This document shows positions 1-11,475 of a DNA stretch of 64,000 nt, in pieces (within the stretch, counting starts at the first letter, position 1; each line of letters starts with the position of its first letter). The notes under the pieces are model-generated. The model was not told the DNA's origin and did no database searches. It saw nothing but the letters and a program-made list of their open reading frames with translations. A program made the translations under genes and the position numbers. Origin of the DNA: Rhodothermales bacterium (lineage in GTDB: Bacteria > Bacteroidota > Rhodothermia > Rhodothermales > Bin80); assembly GCA_951812585.1 (NCBI GenBank), contig OX638318.1, positions 1,689,058-1,753,057 on the forward strand. Direction: 5' to 3'.

Positions 1-108
1 CAGCGCCGCGTCGGCGTGGAACTGTGGCGCGTCCTCATGGTGCTGGCACTGGTGTTCATGGTGCTGGAGATGGTGGTTTCCACACGACGCAGGGAGCAAA
101 CTGGATAG
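1..108 (+). CDS. C-terminal end of an integral membrane protein (partial)
   Basis: Frame 1 is open from the window edge to a TAG at 106-108 and gives 35 residues: about 20 hydrophobic residues (LMVLALVFMVLEMVV) followed by a basic tail STRRREQTG. This is a single C-terminal membrane helix with a cytoplasmic positive tail. Such tails occur in large von Willebrand/BatA-type membrane proteins, but too little is visible to name a family. Its stop overlaps the GTG start of hflX by one base (TAGTG), so the two genes are probably co-transcribed. Confidence 0.6.
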   Translation, partial: QRRVGVELWRVLMVLALVFMVLEMVVSTRRREQTG

Positions 109-1427
109 TGTTGCACAGCACGGAAGCGCCCAAAGAAAGAGCGGTCCTGGTCGGTGTGATGCACCCCCGGGCGGGCGCGACGGACCTGGAGGATTCGCTC
201 GATGAGCTTGCGCTGCTCACGTCAACGGCAGGGGCGCATGTGGTGGGACGGCTTACGCAAGCGCGCGCTCGGCTCAGCCCGGCGACGTATATCGGATCTG
301 GAAAGGTTGAGGAGCTGTGCCGCTTGGCAGCGGACACCAGGGCCGACATGGTGGTGTTTGACGATGATCTCAGCCCGGTTCAGATCCGCAATCTTGAGCG
401 GGCGATCGGATGCAAGCTCCTGGACCGATCCGCGCTTATCCTGGACATCTTCGCCCGGCGTGCGCAGACAGCCGTGGCCAAGACGCAGGTGGAGCTAGCA
501 CAGCTGGATTATCTTCAGACAAGGCTGACCCGCCAGTGGACACACCTGTCGCGCCAGCAGGGTGGCATCGGGACGCGCGGCCCGGGAGAGACGCAGATTG
601 AGACAGACCGGCGCCTGATCGGCCAGCGCATGGCGACGCTGAGAAAGCGCCTGATGCGGGTGGATCGGCAGCGGGCTACGCAGCGGCAGAGTCGCAGGCA
701 GCATCGTACCGTGTCGCTGGTGGGATACACCAATGCGGGCAAGTCGACGCTGCTCAACAGCTTGGCCGGGTGCAACGTGTTGGCGGAAGACCGCTTGTTC
801 GCTACGCTGGATTCCACCACACGCCAGGTGATGCTCGCGCCGGGCGATGCGGTGCTGCTCTCGGACACGGTCGGCTTCATCCGGAAGTTGCCGCACAAGC
901 TCATTGAGAGCTTCAAGAGCACGCTGGACGAGGTGCGTGCAAGCGATCTTCTGCTGCACATTGTAAGCGCCGTGCATTCGAGGTACGAAGACCATATCCA
1001 GGTTGTGCGCGCCACGCTGGAAGAGATCGGCGCAGCCGACAAGCCGATGCTCCTCGTGTTCAACAAGATGGATGCACTGCGGTATCCCGATCAGGTCGAA
1101 GCGCTGAAGGCCGCACATCCGGAATGCGTGGTCATTTCAGCGCTTGAAGGGACAGGACTGGGCACCCTTCGGGCGCGCATAGCATCCGCGCTGCGCAGCG
1201 GCGAGGTGGAGGGTATCGCATATATTCCAGTAAGCGACGGCCAGGTGGTGGCCAGGATTTACCGGACCGCATCGGTGCTTGCCCAGGACCATATCTATGC
1301 GCGCGGCAATGGACGGGACCTGCAGATGGTGACACGCATCCGCTTCCGGGTGCCGCGCCGCGATGCGGATGCGCTTTTGGCCATGCTGGCACCCTACCGC
1401 GGGCTCGAGCCCGCGGTGCAGGAGTGA
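108..1427 (+). CDS. hflX: GTPase HflX (ribosome-splitting, heat-shock linked)
   Basis: HflX is a ribosome-associated GTPase that splits stalled or idle 70S ribosomes. The protein has the HflX N-terminal domain (about residues 15-195), including the glycine-rich GIGTRGPGETQ segment, then a G domain with Walker A GYTNAGKST at about residue 206, DTVGF switch II, NKMD (G4) and SALEG (G5). I chose the GTG at 108 (439 aa). It overlaps the upstream stop by one base, and the family-like sequence begins right after it; the upstream in-frame extension to 24 would overlap the previous gene. GTG and TTG (111) are both possible starts. The stop precedes gyrB by about 70 bases. Confidence 0.93.
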   Translation: MLHSTEAPKERAVLVGVMHPRAGATDLEDSLDELALLTSTAGAHVVGRLTQARARLSPATYIGSGKVEELCRLAADTRADMVVFDDDLSPVQIRNLERAIGCKLLDRSALILDIFARRAQTAVAKTQVELAQLDYLQTRLTRQWTHLSRQQGGIGTRGPGETQIETDRRLIGQRMATLRKRLMRVDRQRATQRQSRRQHRTVSLVGYTNAGKSTLLNSLAGCNVLAEDRLFATLDSTTRQVMLAPGDAVLLSDTVGFIRKLPHKLIESFKSTLDEVRASDLLLHIVSAVHSRYEDHIQVVRATLEEIGAADKPMLLVFNKMDALRYPDQVEALKAAHPECVVISALEGTGLGTLRARIASALRSGEVEGIAYIPVSDGQVVARIYRTASVLAQDHIYARGNGRDLQMVTRIRFRVPRRDADALLAMLAPYRGLEPAVQE

Positions 1428-1475
1428 ACAGGTCGGCATCGCTTCCCTGAACATCAGGGCCCGGTGCGCGTCTAA

Positions 1476-3422
<1,947 letters not shown>

Positions 3423-3433
3423 GGGTGCCGGTG

Positions 3434-4396
3434 ATGTCAGTGGACGTAAGCATTGTGGTTCCCGTTTACGGCGAGGCTGCATCGCTGGGCGCGCTGGCAG
3501 ACGAGATTCAGCGCGCCTGCATGGACGCTTCGCTCACGTTCGAGGCCCACTTCATCGACGATGGCTCCCAAGATGATTCCTGGGATGTGATCTGCGCGCT
3601 GCATGCGAACGATCCGCGCTTTGTTGGCGTCCGCTTCAGGAAGAACTATGGCAAGAGCGCTGCGCTCATGGCCGGCTTTGCGCGGGCACGTGGACGCGTA
3701 GTCGTGACCATGGACGCGGATCTGCAGGATGACCCGGCAGAGCTGCCTGCGCTGGTCAGCATGATTGATGGCGGTCTGGACCTGGTCAGCGGGTGGAAGC
3801 AGCGCCGCCAGGATCCGCTGGGCAAACGGCTGCCTAGTGCGATATTCAACGGGGTCACACGCACCGTGTCGCGCATCAAACTGCACGACTTTAACTGTGG
3901 CCTCAAGGCGTATCGTTCGGAGGTGGTCCGCACCCTGCGTGTGTACGGGGAGATGCATCGTTACATCCCGCTGCTGGCCAAGTGGGAAGGCTACGACCGG
4001 ATCGGCGAAAAGAAAGTGCATCACCGGGTGCGCCGGCATGGGCGCTCCAAGTTCGGGGCGGAGCGCTACGTACGGGGCTGCCTGGATCTCTTGACCGTGA
4101 CCTACCTGACGCGTTTTGGTGCGCGTCCCATGCACTTTTTTGGATCTTGGGGCCTGTTGGCGTTTCTGGGCGGATTTGGGCTAAGCCTGTGGATCAGCAT
4201 CGAGAAATGGTTCTTCGGCCGTCCCATCGGGGACCGGCCTGCGCTTCTGCTCGGAGCGCTCATGATCATGGTTGGGCTGCTGCTTATGAGCACGGGCTTC
4301 GTGGCTGAACTGATCGTTCGGCAGCGCATGGAGCACACGGCGCCGTATGATATCGTCGCCGAAGCGCGCGCTCACCCCTCGGCAGAACGCTTATGA
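3434..4396 (+). CDS. Family 2 glycosyltransferase, polyprenyl-phosphate type, with C-terminal membrane helices
   Basis: Likely transfers a sugar from a nucleotide sugar to a polyprenyl phosphate at the inner membrane face, like GtrB/ArnC/dolichol-phosphate-mannose synthases. The GT-A fold shows VSIVVPVYGEAASL, DDGSQDDSW and the metal-binding MDADLQDD (Asp94 and Asp96), followed by two predicted membrane helices (about residues 232-255 and 272-295). ATG at 3434 (320 aa) sits 8 bases after AAGGG, which overlaps the gyrB stop region, so I prefer it to GTG at 3425. The sugar and acceptor cannot be told from sequence. The next gene is a methyltransferase, suggesting a glycolipid or surface-glycan context. 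Confidence 0.88.
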   Translation: MSVDVSIVVPVYGEAASLGALADEIQRACMDASLTFEAHFIDDGSQDDSWDVICALHANDPRFVGVRFRKNYGKSAALMAGFARARGRVVVTMDADLQDDPAELPALVSMIDGGLDLVSGWKQRRQDPLGKRLPSAIFNGVTRTVSRIKLHDFNCGLKAYRSEVVRTLRVYGEMHRYIPLLAKWEGYDRIGEKKVHHRVRRHGRSKFGAERYVRGCLDLLTVTYLTRFGARPMHFFGSWGLLAFLGGFGLSLWISIEKWFFGRPIGDRPALLLGALMIMVGLLLMSTGFVAELIVRQRMEHTAPYDIVAEARAHPSAERL

Positions 4397-4455
4397 TGAT
4401 GTGTTCGCGCCGGGCACGTTTGTTCCTATGATGGCGCTTTGCGCCCGCTCCCTGC

Positions 4456-5262
4456 ATGCAGTACGATCCCATCAAGGATAAGCTGGGTGTACTCTTCGGG
4501 CGGCACCCCTGGCTGCAGCTCTTGTTCTTCAAGCTCATCGATGTGCTGCTTCTGCGGGCCTGGCATGTGCACCGCGCGATGCGCGTATTCCTCAAAGACA
4601 AGCCGATGCCCGTCCGCATTCTGGATGCCGGCACGGGCTTTGGACAGTATGCCTGGTTTGCGGCGCGCACCTTCGACTGCGCCGAGATCGTCGCCGTAGA
4701 TATCAAGTCAACGTATTTGCAGCGCGCGCGCACGCTGTTCGCGCGGCGTGCGCCTAAAATCACCGTCGCCTACGACGACCTGACCATGCTCAGCGTCCCG
4801 GGCCCCTTTGATGGCATCCTGGCGGTGGATGTCCTGGAGCACATCGAAGATGACCGGCGCGTTCTGGCGCATTTTGCGCGCGTACTTGCGCCGGGCGGCG
4901 TTGTGATCATCAACACGCCCTCAGACATGGGCGGCTCTGAAAGCTCTGCGGAGGACACGCAGGGCTTCGTGGATGAGCATGTCCGTGATGGCTACAACAA
5001 GGCGGCGCTGGAGGACAAGATTCGCGCGTCGGGTCTTATGATCGTCGCCAGCCGATACACCTATGGAACCTTCGGCGCGCTGGCTTGGCAGATGCTGATG
5101 AAGGTGCCGATGCGTCTCTTGAACCGTGCCTGGGCGTTGGGTCTTCTTTTGCCGTTCTACTATGTGGTGACCATGCCGCTGGGCCTCGTACTGCACCTGG
5201 TCGATGTGCGCCGCGCCAATGCGCGCGGCAGCGGCCTCCTGGTCGTGGCCCGGAAACCCTGA
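4456..5262 (+). CDS. Class I SAM-dependent methyltransferase
   Basis: A 268-residue Rossmann methyltransferase with motif [12 protein letters not shown] (about residues 56-66), an acidic residue ending strand beta-2 (VAVDIKS), and a post-motif [10 protein letters not shown] of the Methyltransf_11 type. A hydrophobic N-terminal stretch ([17 protein letters not shown]) and a C-terminal one ([23 protein letters not shown]) suggest membrane association and a lipid or quinone-like substrate, but the substrate is unknown. It follows the glycosyltransferase by about 60 bases and is followed almost immediately by pyrG (4 bases between its TGA and the pyrG TTG). Confidence 0.82.
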   Translation: MQYDPIKDKLGVLFGRHPWLQLLFFKLIDVLLLRAWHVHRAMRVFLKDKPMPVRILDAGTGFGQYAWFAARTFDCAEIVAVDIKSTYLQRARTLFARRAPKITVAYDDLTMLSVPGPFDGILAVDVLEHIEDDRRVLAHFARVLAPGGVVIINTPSDMGGSESSAEDTQGFVDEHVRDGYNKAALEDKIRASGLMIVASRYTYGTFGALAWQMLMKVPMRLLNRAWALGLLLPFYYVVTMPLGLVLHLVDVRRANARGSGLLVVARKP

Positions 5263-5266
5263 CGCT

Positions 5267-6895
5267 TTGACCGTCCAGACCAAATACATCTTCGTCACCG
5301 GGGGCGTTTCCTCGTCGCTCGGCAAAGGCATCTTCTGCGCGTCGCTGGGGCGGCTGCTCAAGGCTCATGGCTTGCGCGTAACCATTCAGAAGCTGGATCC
5401 CTACATCAATGTGGATCCGGGCACAATGAATCCGTACGAACATGGCGAGGTCTACGTCACCGATGATGGCGCAGAAACTGACTTGGACCTCGGCCACTAC
5501 GAGCGCTTTTTGGACGAGACGACCACGCAGGCGAACAACGTAACTACGGGACGGGTCTATAGAGAGGTCATCAACAAGGAGCGCGCGGGAGACTATCTGG
5601 GCAAGACCGTGCAGGTCGTGCCGCACATAATCGATGAGATCAAGCGCTGGATCCTGCGCCTGGCCGAGGCAGCGGAATACGATGTGGTGCTGTGCGAGAT
5701 CGGAGGCACCGTTGGTGACATCGAAAGCCAGCCCTACCTGGAAGCCATCCGGCAGCTGCGCTACGAACTGGGGGCGACTAACACGTTGAGTGCCCACCTG
5801 ACGCTGGTGCCCTATTTGGCCGCAGCGGGAGAGCTCAAGACGAAGCCCACGCAGCATTCGGTCAAGATCCTGCTTTCATACGGCCTGCAGCCGGACATAC
5901 TCGTATGCCGGAGCGACCGGCCGCTGGACGAGGATCTGCGCCGCAAGATTGCGCTCTTCTGCAATGTGGCACCACAGGCCGTTATCGAAGCGGTGGATGC
6001 CCGAACCATTTACGAAGTACCGCTGAAGCTGGCCGAGCAAGGCGTAGAAAAGCTGGCACTGCAGAAGCTGGATCGCTGGCACGGAATCGCTACGCGGGAG
6101 CCGGACCTTTCCGGATGGATGCGTTTTCTGCGCCGTCTCAACAGTCCCAGGGACACGGTTACGCTAGCCCTGGTGGGCAAGTATGTGGCGCACCAGGATG
6201 CGTACAAATCCATCTCGGAGAGCTTCATACTGGCGGGTGCGGAGCTGGGAGTGAAGGTAGCGGTGCGATATATCCTTTCTGACACCATACTGGAGGTGGG
6301 GGTGGCGGAAGCGCTGCGCGAAGTCGGCGGCATCGTGGTGGCTCCAGGATTCGGGAGGCGCGGCATTGATGGCAAGATTGCCGTGGCGCGTCATGCGCGC
6401 GAGTGCGACATACCGTATTTCGGGATCTGCCTCGGGCTGCAGTGCGCGATCATTGAGTTTGCACGCAATGTTTGCGGCTGGGAGGATGCGCACTCAACGG
6501 AATTTATGCCGGAAACCCCGCATCCCGTTATCGACTTCATGGAGGAGCAGCGCCACCAGGTGGCCAAGGGCGGCACGATGCGCCTGGGCGGCTATGCCTG
6601 TCACCTGGTCGAAGGCTCGCTGGCCCACCGCATCTACGGCAAGGTGAATGTACGTGAGCGCCACCGCCACCGTTACGAGGTCAGCAATGTGCACCGCAGC
6701 GCGCTAGCGGCGCACGGGCTTCGCTTCAGCGGGTTGAATCTGGCGCGCGACCTGGTGGAAATCGCAGAACTCCCAGACAAGCGCTGGTTCCTGGGGACGC
6801 AGTTTCACCCGGAGTATCGTTCCAGGGTCGGTGCACCGCATCCGCTGTTCACCTCCTTTGTTCAGGCGGCTCTGGCGTACAGCACTGGGACCTAG
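5267..6895 (+). CDS. pyrG: CTP synthase (glutamine-hydrolysing)
   Basis: Makes CTP from UTP, ATP and glutamine. The amidoligase domain begins with [17 protein letters not shown], and the class I glutamine amidotransferase domain carries GICLGLQ with nucleophile Cys388 and the [10 protein letters not shown] His/Glu pair. The correct start is a TTG at 5267, giving [13 protein letters not shown] exactly where the family begins (542 aa). The longer frame from 5204 would run through the preceding methyltransferase. The TAG stop overlaps the end of a convergent, decayed lexA-like gene. CTP supplied here is also the donor expected for a CTP-dependent kinase encoded at 43.5 kb, though no functional link is implied. 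Confidence 0.96.
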   Translation: MTVQTKYIFVTGGVSSSLGKGIFCASLGRLLKAHGLRVTIQKLDPYINVDPGTMNPYEHGEVYVTDDGAETDLDLGHYERFLDETTTQANNVTTGRVYREVINKERAGDYLGKTVQVVPHIIDEIKRWILRLAEAAEYDVVLCEIGGTVGDIESQPYLEAIRQLRYELGATNTLSAHLTLVPYLAAAGELKTKPTQHSVKILLSYGLQPDILVCRSDRPLDEDLRRKIALFCNVAPQAVIEAVDARTIYEVPLKLAEQGVEKLALQKLDRWHGIATREPDLSGWMRFLRRLNSPRDTVTLALVGKYVAHQDAYKSISESFILAGAELGVKVAVRYILSDTILEVGVAEALREVGGIVVAPGFGRRGIDGKIAVARHARECDIPYFGICLGLQCAIIEFARNVCGWEDAHSTEFMPETPHPVIDFMEEQRHQVAKGGTMRLGGYACHLVEGSLAHRIYGKVNVRERHRHRYEVSNVHRSALAAHGLRFSGLNLARDLVEIAELPDKRWFLGTQFHPEYRSRVGAPHPLFTSFVQAALAYSTGT

Positions 6896-7529
6896 ATCCA
6901 TCGCATGACCGCGACGACGCGCCCGATGATGTGGGCCTTGCCAGGGACAAAGATCATCGCGGCGTAGCGATGGTCTGCAGGTGACAGGAGAACCTTGTGT
7001 TGCACGGCCGAACAAACTGGCGTGCCCGCAGCCCCTCACCGACGCGTACGGCGGCGGTTTTCTCCGTGCGCAGTCTGTGCACCGGCAGCGCTTCGATCAC
7101 CAGGAAGTCTCCCTTGCGGATCCCGACCGCATTTAGGCCGTCGTCGGTACAGGCGCTAAGCAGGCATGCCTCCTGCTTTCCGCCTTGGCCAATATGGATC
7201 CACGCGCACGTAAGCCGCCGGCCTGTGCCGTAATGCGCTGCCTCCCGCGCGGGCTGACTACTGGCAAGGCCACAGAACCCAGCCCTGCCGCAAACGGATC
7301 CAGGTTCGCCTCCACCAGCCGCACGCCGAGGGCCGCATGTGGCTGCCGCTGCAGATAGCCCTTGCGCTCCAGCGCAAGGGCTTGCATACCCCTGCAGGTG
7401 GTGCGATCCGCAGTGCGGCACCGCTCTCCCTCAAGGTCAGCTCTCCTTCAAGGTTGGCGGCCGGCCGTGGTCTCGGAGACAAGCCCGGACATAGACCTCG
7501 TTCTGTCGCTGCGTAAGAACCGGGCGCAT
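6892..7529 (-). pseudogene. lexA: Decayed LexA-like SOS repressor
   Basis: Read on the minus strand from ATG at 7529, LexA features appear in order but in shifting frames: LTQRQNEVYVRACLRDHGRPPTL (winged-helix start), LRESGAALRIAPPAGV, then LALERKGYLQRQP, then the peptidase half with VGIRKGDFLVIE, and finally [30 protein letters not shown] before a TAG at 6892-6894. An in-frame TGA and at least three frameshifts separate these blocks. A duplicated TTGARGGAGAGC unit (about 7423-7451) marks one lesion. The catalytic Ser position reads Gly and the Lys position reads Arg, so even the peptidase would be inactive. Total length fits a full-size lexA, so this is a whole gene in decay. Confidence 0.8.
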
Positions 7530-7680
7530 GGCGAGTCAAGGACAGGTGAAAAATCTGCACTTCTTGCGCAAAGAACGCAAATCAGCATATATACACATAT
7601 TCTGCACTACTTGAGCATTACGATTCCGACTTAAAGCTGCGCAAAAAAAAGTTACATCTGTGGCGATGAATGATCTAATG

Positions 7681-7713
7681 GTGGGGAAAAGTGGGGAAAA
7701 TTTCCTACCTTTG
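7681..7713 (+). promoter_or_regulatory. MraZ operator repeats and dcw promoter
   Basis: Two perfect tandem copies of GTGGGGAAAA at 7681-7690 and 7691-7700 match the spaced TGGG repeats bound by MraZ upstream of mraZ in other bacteria. Directly after them, TACCTTTG at 7706-7713 fits the TANNTTTG -7 element of Bacteroidetes-type promoters. The ATG of mraZ is at 7734, with no clear Shine-Dalgarno, as is usual in this group. The arrangement predicts autoregulation of the whole dcw operon by MraZ. Confidence 0.75.
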
Positions 7714-7733
7714 TGTTTGCTTCCTAGTGCTTC

Positions 7734-8177
7734 ATGCCAGGCTTTAAAGGACAAGCGGTGTACAGCGTCGATGCGAAGGGTCGCGCGGCGATCCCAGCCA
7801 AGATGCGTACGGTCTTACGACCGGAGGCAGAGCAAACATTCACGGTCACGCGGGGCCTCGAGCAGTGCATCTTTGCGTACCCGCTGGACAAGTGGCGAGA
7901 CATGGAGGAAGAAATCGCCAAGCTGAGCGCGTACGACAGAGAGGCGCGCACCTTTGTGCGTCTCACCATGATGTGGGCCGAAGAGGTGAAGCTGGACAAC
8001 CAAGGACGTATCGGCCTGCCCAAGGTGCTCGTTGAGTACGCGGGAATCCAGGACAAGGTTTTGATCCTGGGCGTCTACGATCGTGTTGAGATATGGAATC
8101 CGCAGACCTACGAGGACTATCAGTCGCGGGAAGCGCAGGACTATGAGACACTCGCGGCCCGAGTCATGCGAGGGTAG
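7734..8177 (+). CDS. mraZ: Transcriptional regulator MraZ
   Basis: DNA-binding regulator that forms rings and represses its own dcw promoter. At 147 aa it contains two SpoVT/AbrB-like halves, each with the swapped-hairpin signature (YSVDAKGRAAIPAKMR near residue 10 and VKLDNQGRIGLPKVL near residue 88). It is the first gene of the dcw cluster, starts 20 bases after a TACCTTTG promoter element, and is preceded by two GTGGGGAAAA repeats that are its likely binding sites. rsmH follows after 5 bases. Confidence 0.95.
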   Translation: MPGFKGQAVYSVDAKGRAAIPAKMRTVLRPEAEQTFTVTRGLEQCIFAYPLDKWRDMEEEIAKLSAYDREARTFVRLTMMWAEEVKLDNQGRIGLPKVLVEYAGIQDKVLILGVYDRVEIWNPQTYEDYQSREAQDYETLAARVMRG

Positions 8178-8182
8178 GTGCG

Positions 8183-9118
8183 ATGTCGTCGGCGTTCCAC
8201 ACGCCTGTTCTTTGTCATACTGTACTGGAAAAGCTTGTAACCGATGCGGATGGCATCTATGTGGACGCGACGCTCGGGGGCGGCGGGCATAGCGCGGCGC
8301 TCCTGGAGGCATTGTCGCCGCGGGCGCGCGTGATCGGTATTGACTGCGACAGAGAGGCGATCCAAGCGGCACAGGCACGCCTGGGCGGCGCATCCAACTT
8401 CACGGCGGTGCGCGGCACCTTTGCGAAGCTGTGCGCGCTGCTGGAGGAGCAGCGGCTGGCGCAGGTTGACGGACTGCTTCTGGACCTCGGCGTTTCTTCT
8501 CATCAGCTTGACCATGCGCCGCGCGGCTTCAGCTATCGGAAGGCGGCTGCACCAGATATGCGAATGGACCAGCGCAGTGCGGTATCGGCTGCGACACTGC
8601 TCAACAGCTGGACGCAGGCGGCGCTGACGCAGGTGCTCTTTGCGTGGGGCGAGGAGCCGCGTGCCCGCCGCATTGCCCAGGCGATCACAGCCGCGCGGCC
8701 AATAGAGACGACCACGGACCTGGCCACGGTCATCCGGCGCGTCGTGCCGACGCGGGAGGAAACCAAGATCCTTGCCCGCGTCTTTCAGGCGCTTCGAATC
8801 GCCGTCAACAACGAAATGGAGGCGGTTGAAGCTGTGCTGTCGCAGGCCGCAGGTGCGGTGGCGGTCGGCGGACGCCTGGTAGTCATCAGCTACCACTCCC
8901 TGGAAGATCGCCGCGTCAAACGCATGATGCGTCACGGCAACCTGGCCGGCACGCCCATACGGGATGTGTATGGCCGGTCGCTGTCATGCTGGCGTCCGCT
9001 GCACACGAAACCCATCATGGCCAGCGAAGCGGAGGTTCAGCGCAACCCGCGGGCGCGGAGCGCCAAGCTCCGCGCGGCGGAGCGGGTGCGCATTCCAGAT
9101 GGTATTACAACAAACTGA
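8183..9118 (+). CDS. rsmH: 16S rRNA (cytosine-1402-N4)-methyltransferase
   Basis: RsmH (MraW) methylates N4 of C1402 in the decoding centre of 16S rRNA. The 311-residue protein has FHTPVLCHTVLEKL at the N terminus, the SAM-binding VDATLGGGGHSAALL (about residues 27-41), LLLDLGVSSHQLD and the C-terminal HSLEDRRVKRMMR motif. Its TGA overlaps the ATG of the FtsL-like gene (ATGA, bases 9115-9118 region), indicating translational coupling in the dcw operon. Confidence 0.96.
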   Translation: MSSAFHTPVLCHTVLEKLVTDADGIYVDATLGGGGHSAALLEALSPRARVIGIDCDREAIQAAQARLGGASNFTAVRGTFAKLCALLEEQRLAQVDGLLLDLGVSSHQLDHAPRGFSYRKAAAPDMRMDQRSAVSAATLLNSWTQAALTQVLFAWGEEPRARRIAQAITAARPIETTTDLATVIRRVVPTREETKILARVFQALRIAVNNEMEAVEAVLSQAAGAVAVGGRLVVISYHSLEDRRVKRMMRHGNLAGTPIRDVYGRSLSCWRPLHTKPIMASEAEVQRNPRARSAKLRAAERVRIPDGITTN

Positions 9119-9498
9119 TGGCTAAAAAGCATCACCAACATACGCTGACGCGGCCCCGTGTCGCCGAGGGCTTCAAACGCTGGCAGAGCCTGCGGAGCGA
9201 ACCGCTAGGCTCCGCCGCGGGGCACGAGGTCGAGTCGATCTCTACGGCCAGGTTTGCACTCTTGGTGCTGGGCATCGCCACCATCTTCACGCTGTACATA
9301 GGACATGTGTATAGCACGCAGGACCTGCTCGATGCGCTGCACCAGATGCGGCGGGAAAACCTGCGCCTACACCTGCAGGCCAACCAGCTCAGAGGTGAAC
9401 TGGATAAAGCCACGGGACCATCAGTGATCTACGAACAAGCCGCCGTCCTGGGTCTGGAAGATGGCTTTGCCTATGCACCGCTGGTGCGCGCCCAATAG
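9118..9498 (+). CDS. ftsL: Cell division protein FtsL-like
   Basis: A 126-residue bitopic membrane protein: basic cytoplasmic N terminus, one membrane helix (about residues 43-60, FALLVLGIATIFTLYIGHV), then a short coiled-coil-like segment rich in heptad Leu (LLDALHQMRRENLRLHLQANQLRGEL). Sequence similarity to FtsL is always low, so the call rests on topology and on its fixed place between rsmH and ftsI. I chose the ATG at 9118 that overlaps the rsmH stop; the frame is open further upstream only as a shadow of rsmH. In the divisome, FtsL with FtsB and FtsQ activates FtsWI. No ftsB is seen in this cluster. Confidence 0.8.
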   Translation: MAKKHHQHTLTRPRVAEGFKRWQSLRSEPLGSAAGHEVESISTARFALLVLGIATIFTLYIGHVYSTQDLLDALHQMRRENLRLHLQANQLRGELDKATGPSVIYEQAAVLGLEDGFAYAPLVRAQ

Positions 9499-11475
9499 AT
9501 GACTACGCCGAGCACAAAAGATCAAATCACAGGGCGCATGTACGTCGTGCTAACGCTCCTTGCGCTGATGCTGCTTCTGATCGTAGGGCAGCTGGCCTGG
9601 ATCCACCTGGTGGACGGAGAGGAACTGCGCAACGCAGGGCTGCGGCAGGTCCGTTCCCAAATCGTTTTGGCTGCCGAGCGCGGTGCCATAGTCGACCAAG
9701 CCGGGCGTGCACTGGTGGTCAATACGCCGCGCTACGATCTGGCGCTGGATCCCATGTTTCCCGGCTTTGAAGAGCGGCGTGCAGACTATATGGCGCAGCT
9801 TGCCATCATCACAGGATGGCGCCCGTCTTCTATTGAAGAAAGAGTCAAAAGGCGCTCCAGTCCGCAGTATGTGCGACTGGGCGAGATCACGCCTGCGCAG
9901 CATGCGGCCGTGGACACGACCGATGTGCCGGGTCTCATCGTGGTGGAAAGTTTCACGCGGCAGTACAACTACGGCACGACAGCGGCGCATTTGCTCGGGC
10001 ATGTAGACCGCGACGGCGTGGGGCAGGCCGGGCTGGAGCTTGAATACGATGGGTTTCTGCAAGGCATCCCAGGTCGCAGGGCGTTGCTGCGAGACCGGCG
10101 CGGGTATCGCCGCGTGGACGCCGCGGGCATCGTGGTGGAGCCCATAGATGGCCAGACCATCGTTCTGACCATTGATCTGATCAGGCAAACGATACTGGAG
10201 GAAGAGTTGGCCCGGGGCGTGCAGGAGGCCCGGGCCCGCCGGGGTAGCGCGATTGCGGTAGATCCGCGCACCGGAGCCATCTTGGCCATGGCCAATATCC
10301 CGTCGTTCGATCCGAACAATCCTTTGGGGACACCGCCGCACACTTGGCGCAATACCGCGATCACAGACCGCTTGGAGCCCGGCTCCAGCTTCAAGCTGGT
10401 AGGCGCGACTGCTGCCATCGATCTTGGGCGCACCTCCATGGACCGCATCATTGACACCGGAAACGGAACGCTGAACATATTCGGGCACGTCATGCACGAT
10501 GTGCATGCCCACGGCGAAATCCCCTTTAGGGATGTCATTACGATGAGCAGCAATGTGGGCATGGCCAAGACGGCGCAGAGACTAAGCCAGGGCGAACTGT
10601 ACAGCTACGCGCGGAGCTTCGGATTTGGGCAAAAGACATGGATAGACTTGCCTGGGGAAGTATCGGGGCTGCTCAAGAAGACAACGCGCTGGAGCAAGAT
10701 AACGCTGACCTCTATGGCCATCGGCTACGAGGTCGACGTGACGCCCCTGCAGCTCCTTATGGCCTATGCAGCACTAGCCAACGGTGGCCTCTTGCGGCAG
10801 CCTTATGTCGTTGCCGAGCGGAGGGACATGACCGGGCGTGTGCTCTGGCGTGCTGCGGATGCGCCTGCCAGGCAGGACTCGGTCAGAAGAGTCATGGACG
10901 AGGCGACCGCGCGTGCCCTGTTGCCTGCCTTTACCGGAGTCGTAGGGCGCGGTACAGCCAAGCGCGCCCAGGTCCGCGGCCTGGCCATCGCCGGCAAAAC
11001 GGGCACGGCCCGCAAGGTGATCGCGGGCCGCTATGGGGGCGGCTACCGTGCAACCTTTGTAGGCTTCTATCCAGCCGAAAACCCACAGGTAGCAATGATC
11101 GTCGTCATGGACGAACCCCGCACCAGCATCTATGGGGGCGTGGTATCGGCGCCGGTCTTCAAGCGCGTCGCAGAACGCTGGATCGGCACCTTGCCCCAGG
11201 TGGCCGAGCAGTTGATCGCGGGCGACCCTGAGTTGGATTTAGCCGATTCCGCGCCGGCTGCGCAGACCGTACGTCTGGGGGCGTCTGCGCCGGTGCAAGA
11301 CACGCAGACGATGCTCATGCCGGACCTGACCGGACTCAGCGCCCGCGACGCGCGGCAAGTCCTGCGAAGGCGCGGCCTCAGCGTACGCCTAGATGGACAC
11401 GGCGCGGTGATCCGGCAATACCCTGCGCCCGGCGATTCGAGCAAGCAGGAAATAGTGTTGACGTTACAACGGTAA
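9499..11475 (+). CDS. ftsI: Peptidoglycan transpeptidase FtsI (PBP3-type) with one PASTA domain
   Basis: Septal class B penicillin-binding protein that cross-links peptidoglycan with FtsW. It has an N-terminal membrane anchor (about residues 14-36), a pedestal domain, and a transpeptidase domain with SxxK at Ser296, SSN at 350-352 and KTG at 500-502. The C terminus (about residues 605-658, MPDLTGLSARDARQVL) is one PASTA repeat, a feature of Spo-VD/PBP2x-like forms and of this group's FtsI rather than E. coli FtsI. ATG at 9499 follows the ftsL stop with no gap. 658 aa. Confidence 0.95.
   Translation: MTTPSTKDQITGRMYVVLTLLALMLLLIVGQLAWIHLVDGEELRNAGLRQVRSQIVLAAERGAIVDQAGRALVVNTPRYDLALDPMFPGFEERRADYMAQLAIITGWRPSSIEERVKRRSSPQYVRLGEITPAQHAAVDTTDVPGLIVVESFTRQYNYGTTAAHLLGHVDRDGVGQAGLELEYDGFLQGIPGRRALLRDRRGYRRVDAAGIVVEPIDGQTIVLTIDLIRQTILEEELARGVQEARARRGSAIAVDPRTGAILAMANIPSFDPNNPLGTPPHTWRNTAITDRLEPGSSFKLVGATAAIDLGRTSMDRIIDTGNGTLNIFGHVMHDVHAHGEIPFRDVITMSSNVGMAKTAQRLSQGELYSYARSFGFGQKTWIDLPGEVSGLLKKTTRWSKITLTSMAIGYEVDVTPLQLLMAYAALANGGLLRQPYVVAERRDMTGRVLWRAADAPARQDSVRRVMDEATARALLPAFTGVVGRGTAKRAQVRGLAIAGKTGTARKVIAGRYGGGYRATFVGFYPAENPQVAMIVVMDEPRTSIYGGVVSAPVFKRVAERWIGTLPQVAEQLIAGDPELDLADSAPAAQTVRLGASAPVQDTQTMLMPDLTGLSARDARQVLRRRGLSVRLDGHGAVIRQYPAPGDSSKQEIVLTLQR

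Noticed and set aside
495-1118. Long minus-strand frame (207 codons) opposite hflX
   Set aside because: It is the complement of a strongly conserved GTPase gene in GC-rich DNA and shows no family features.
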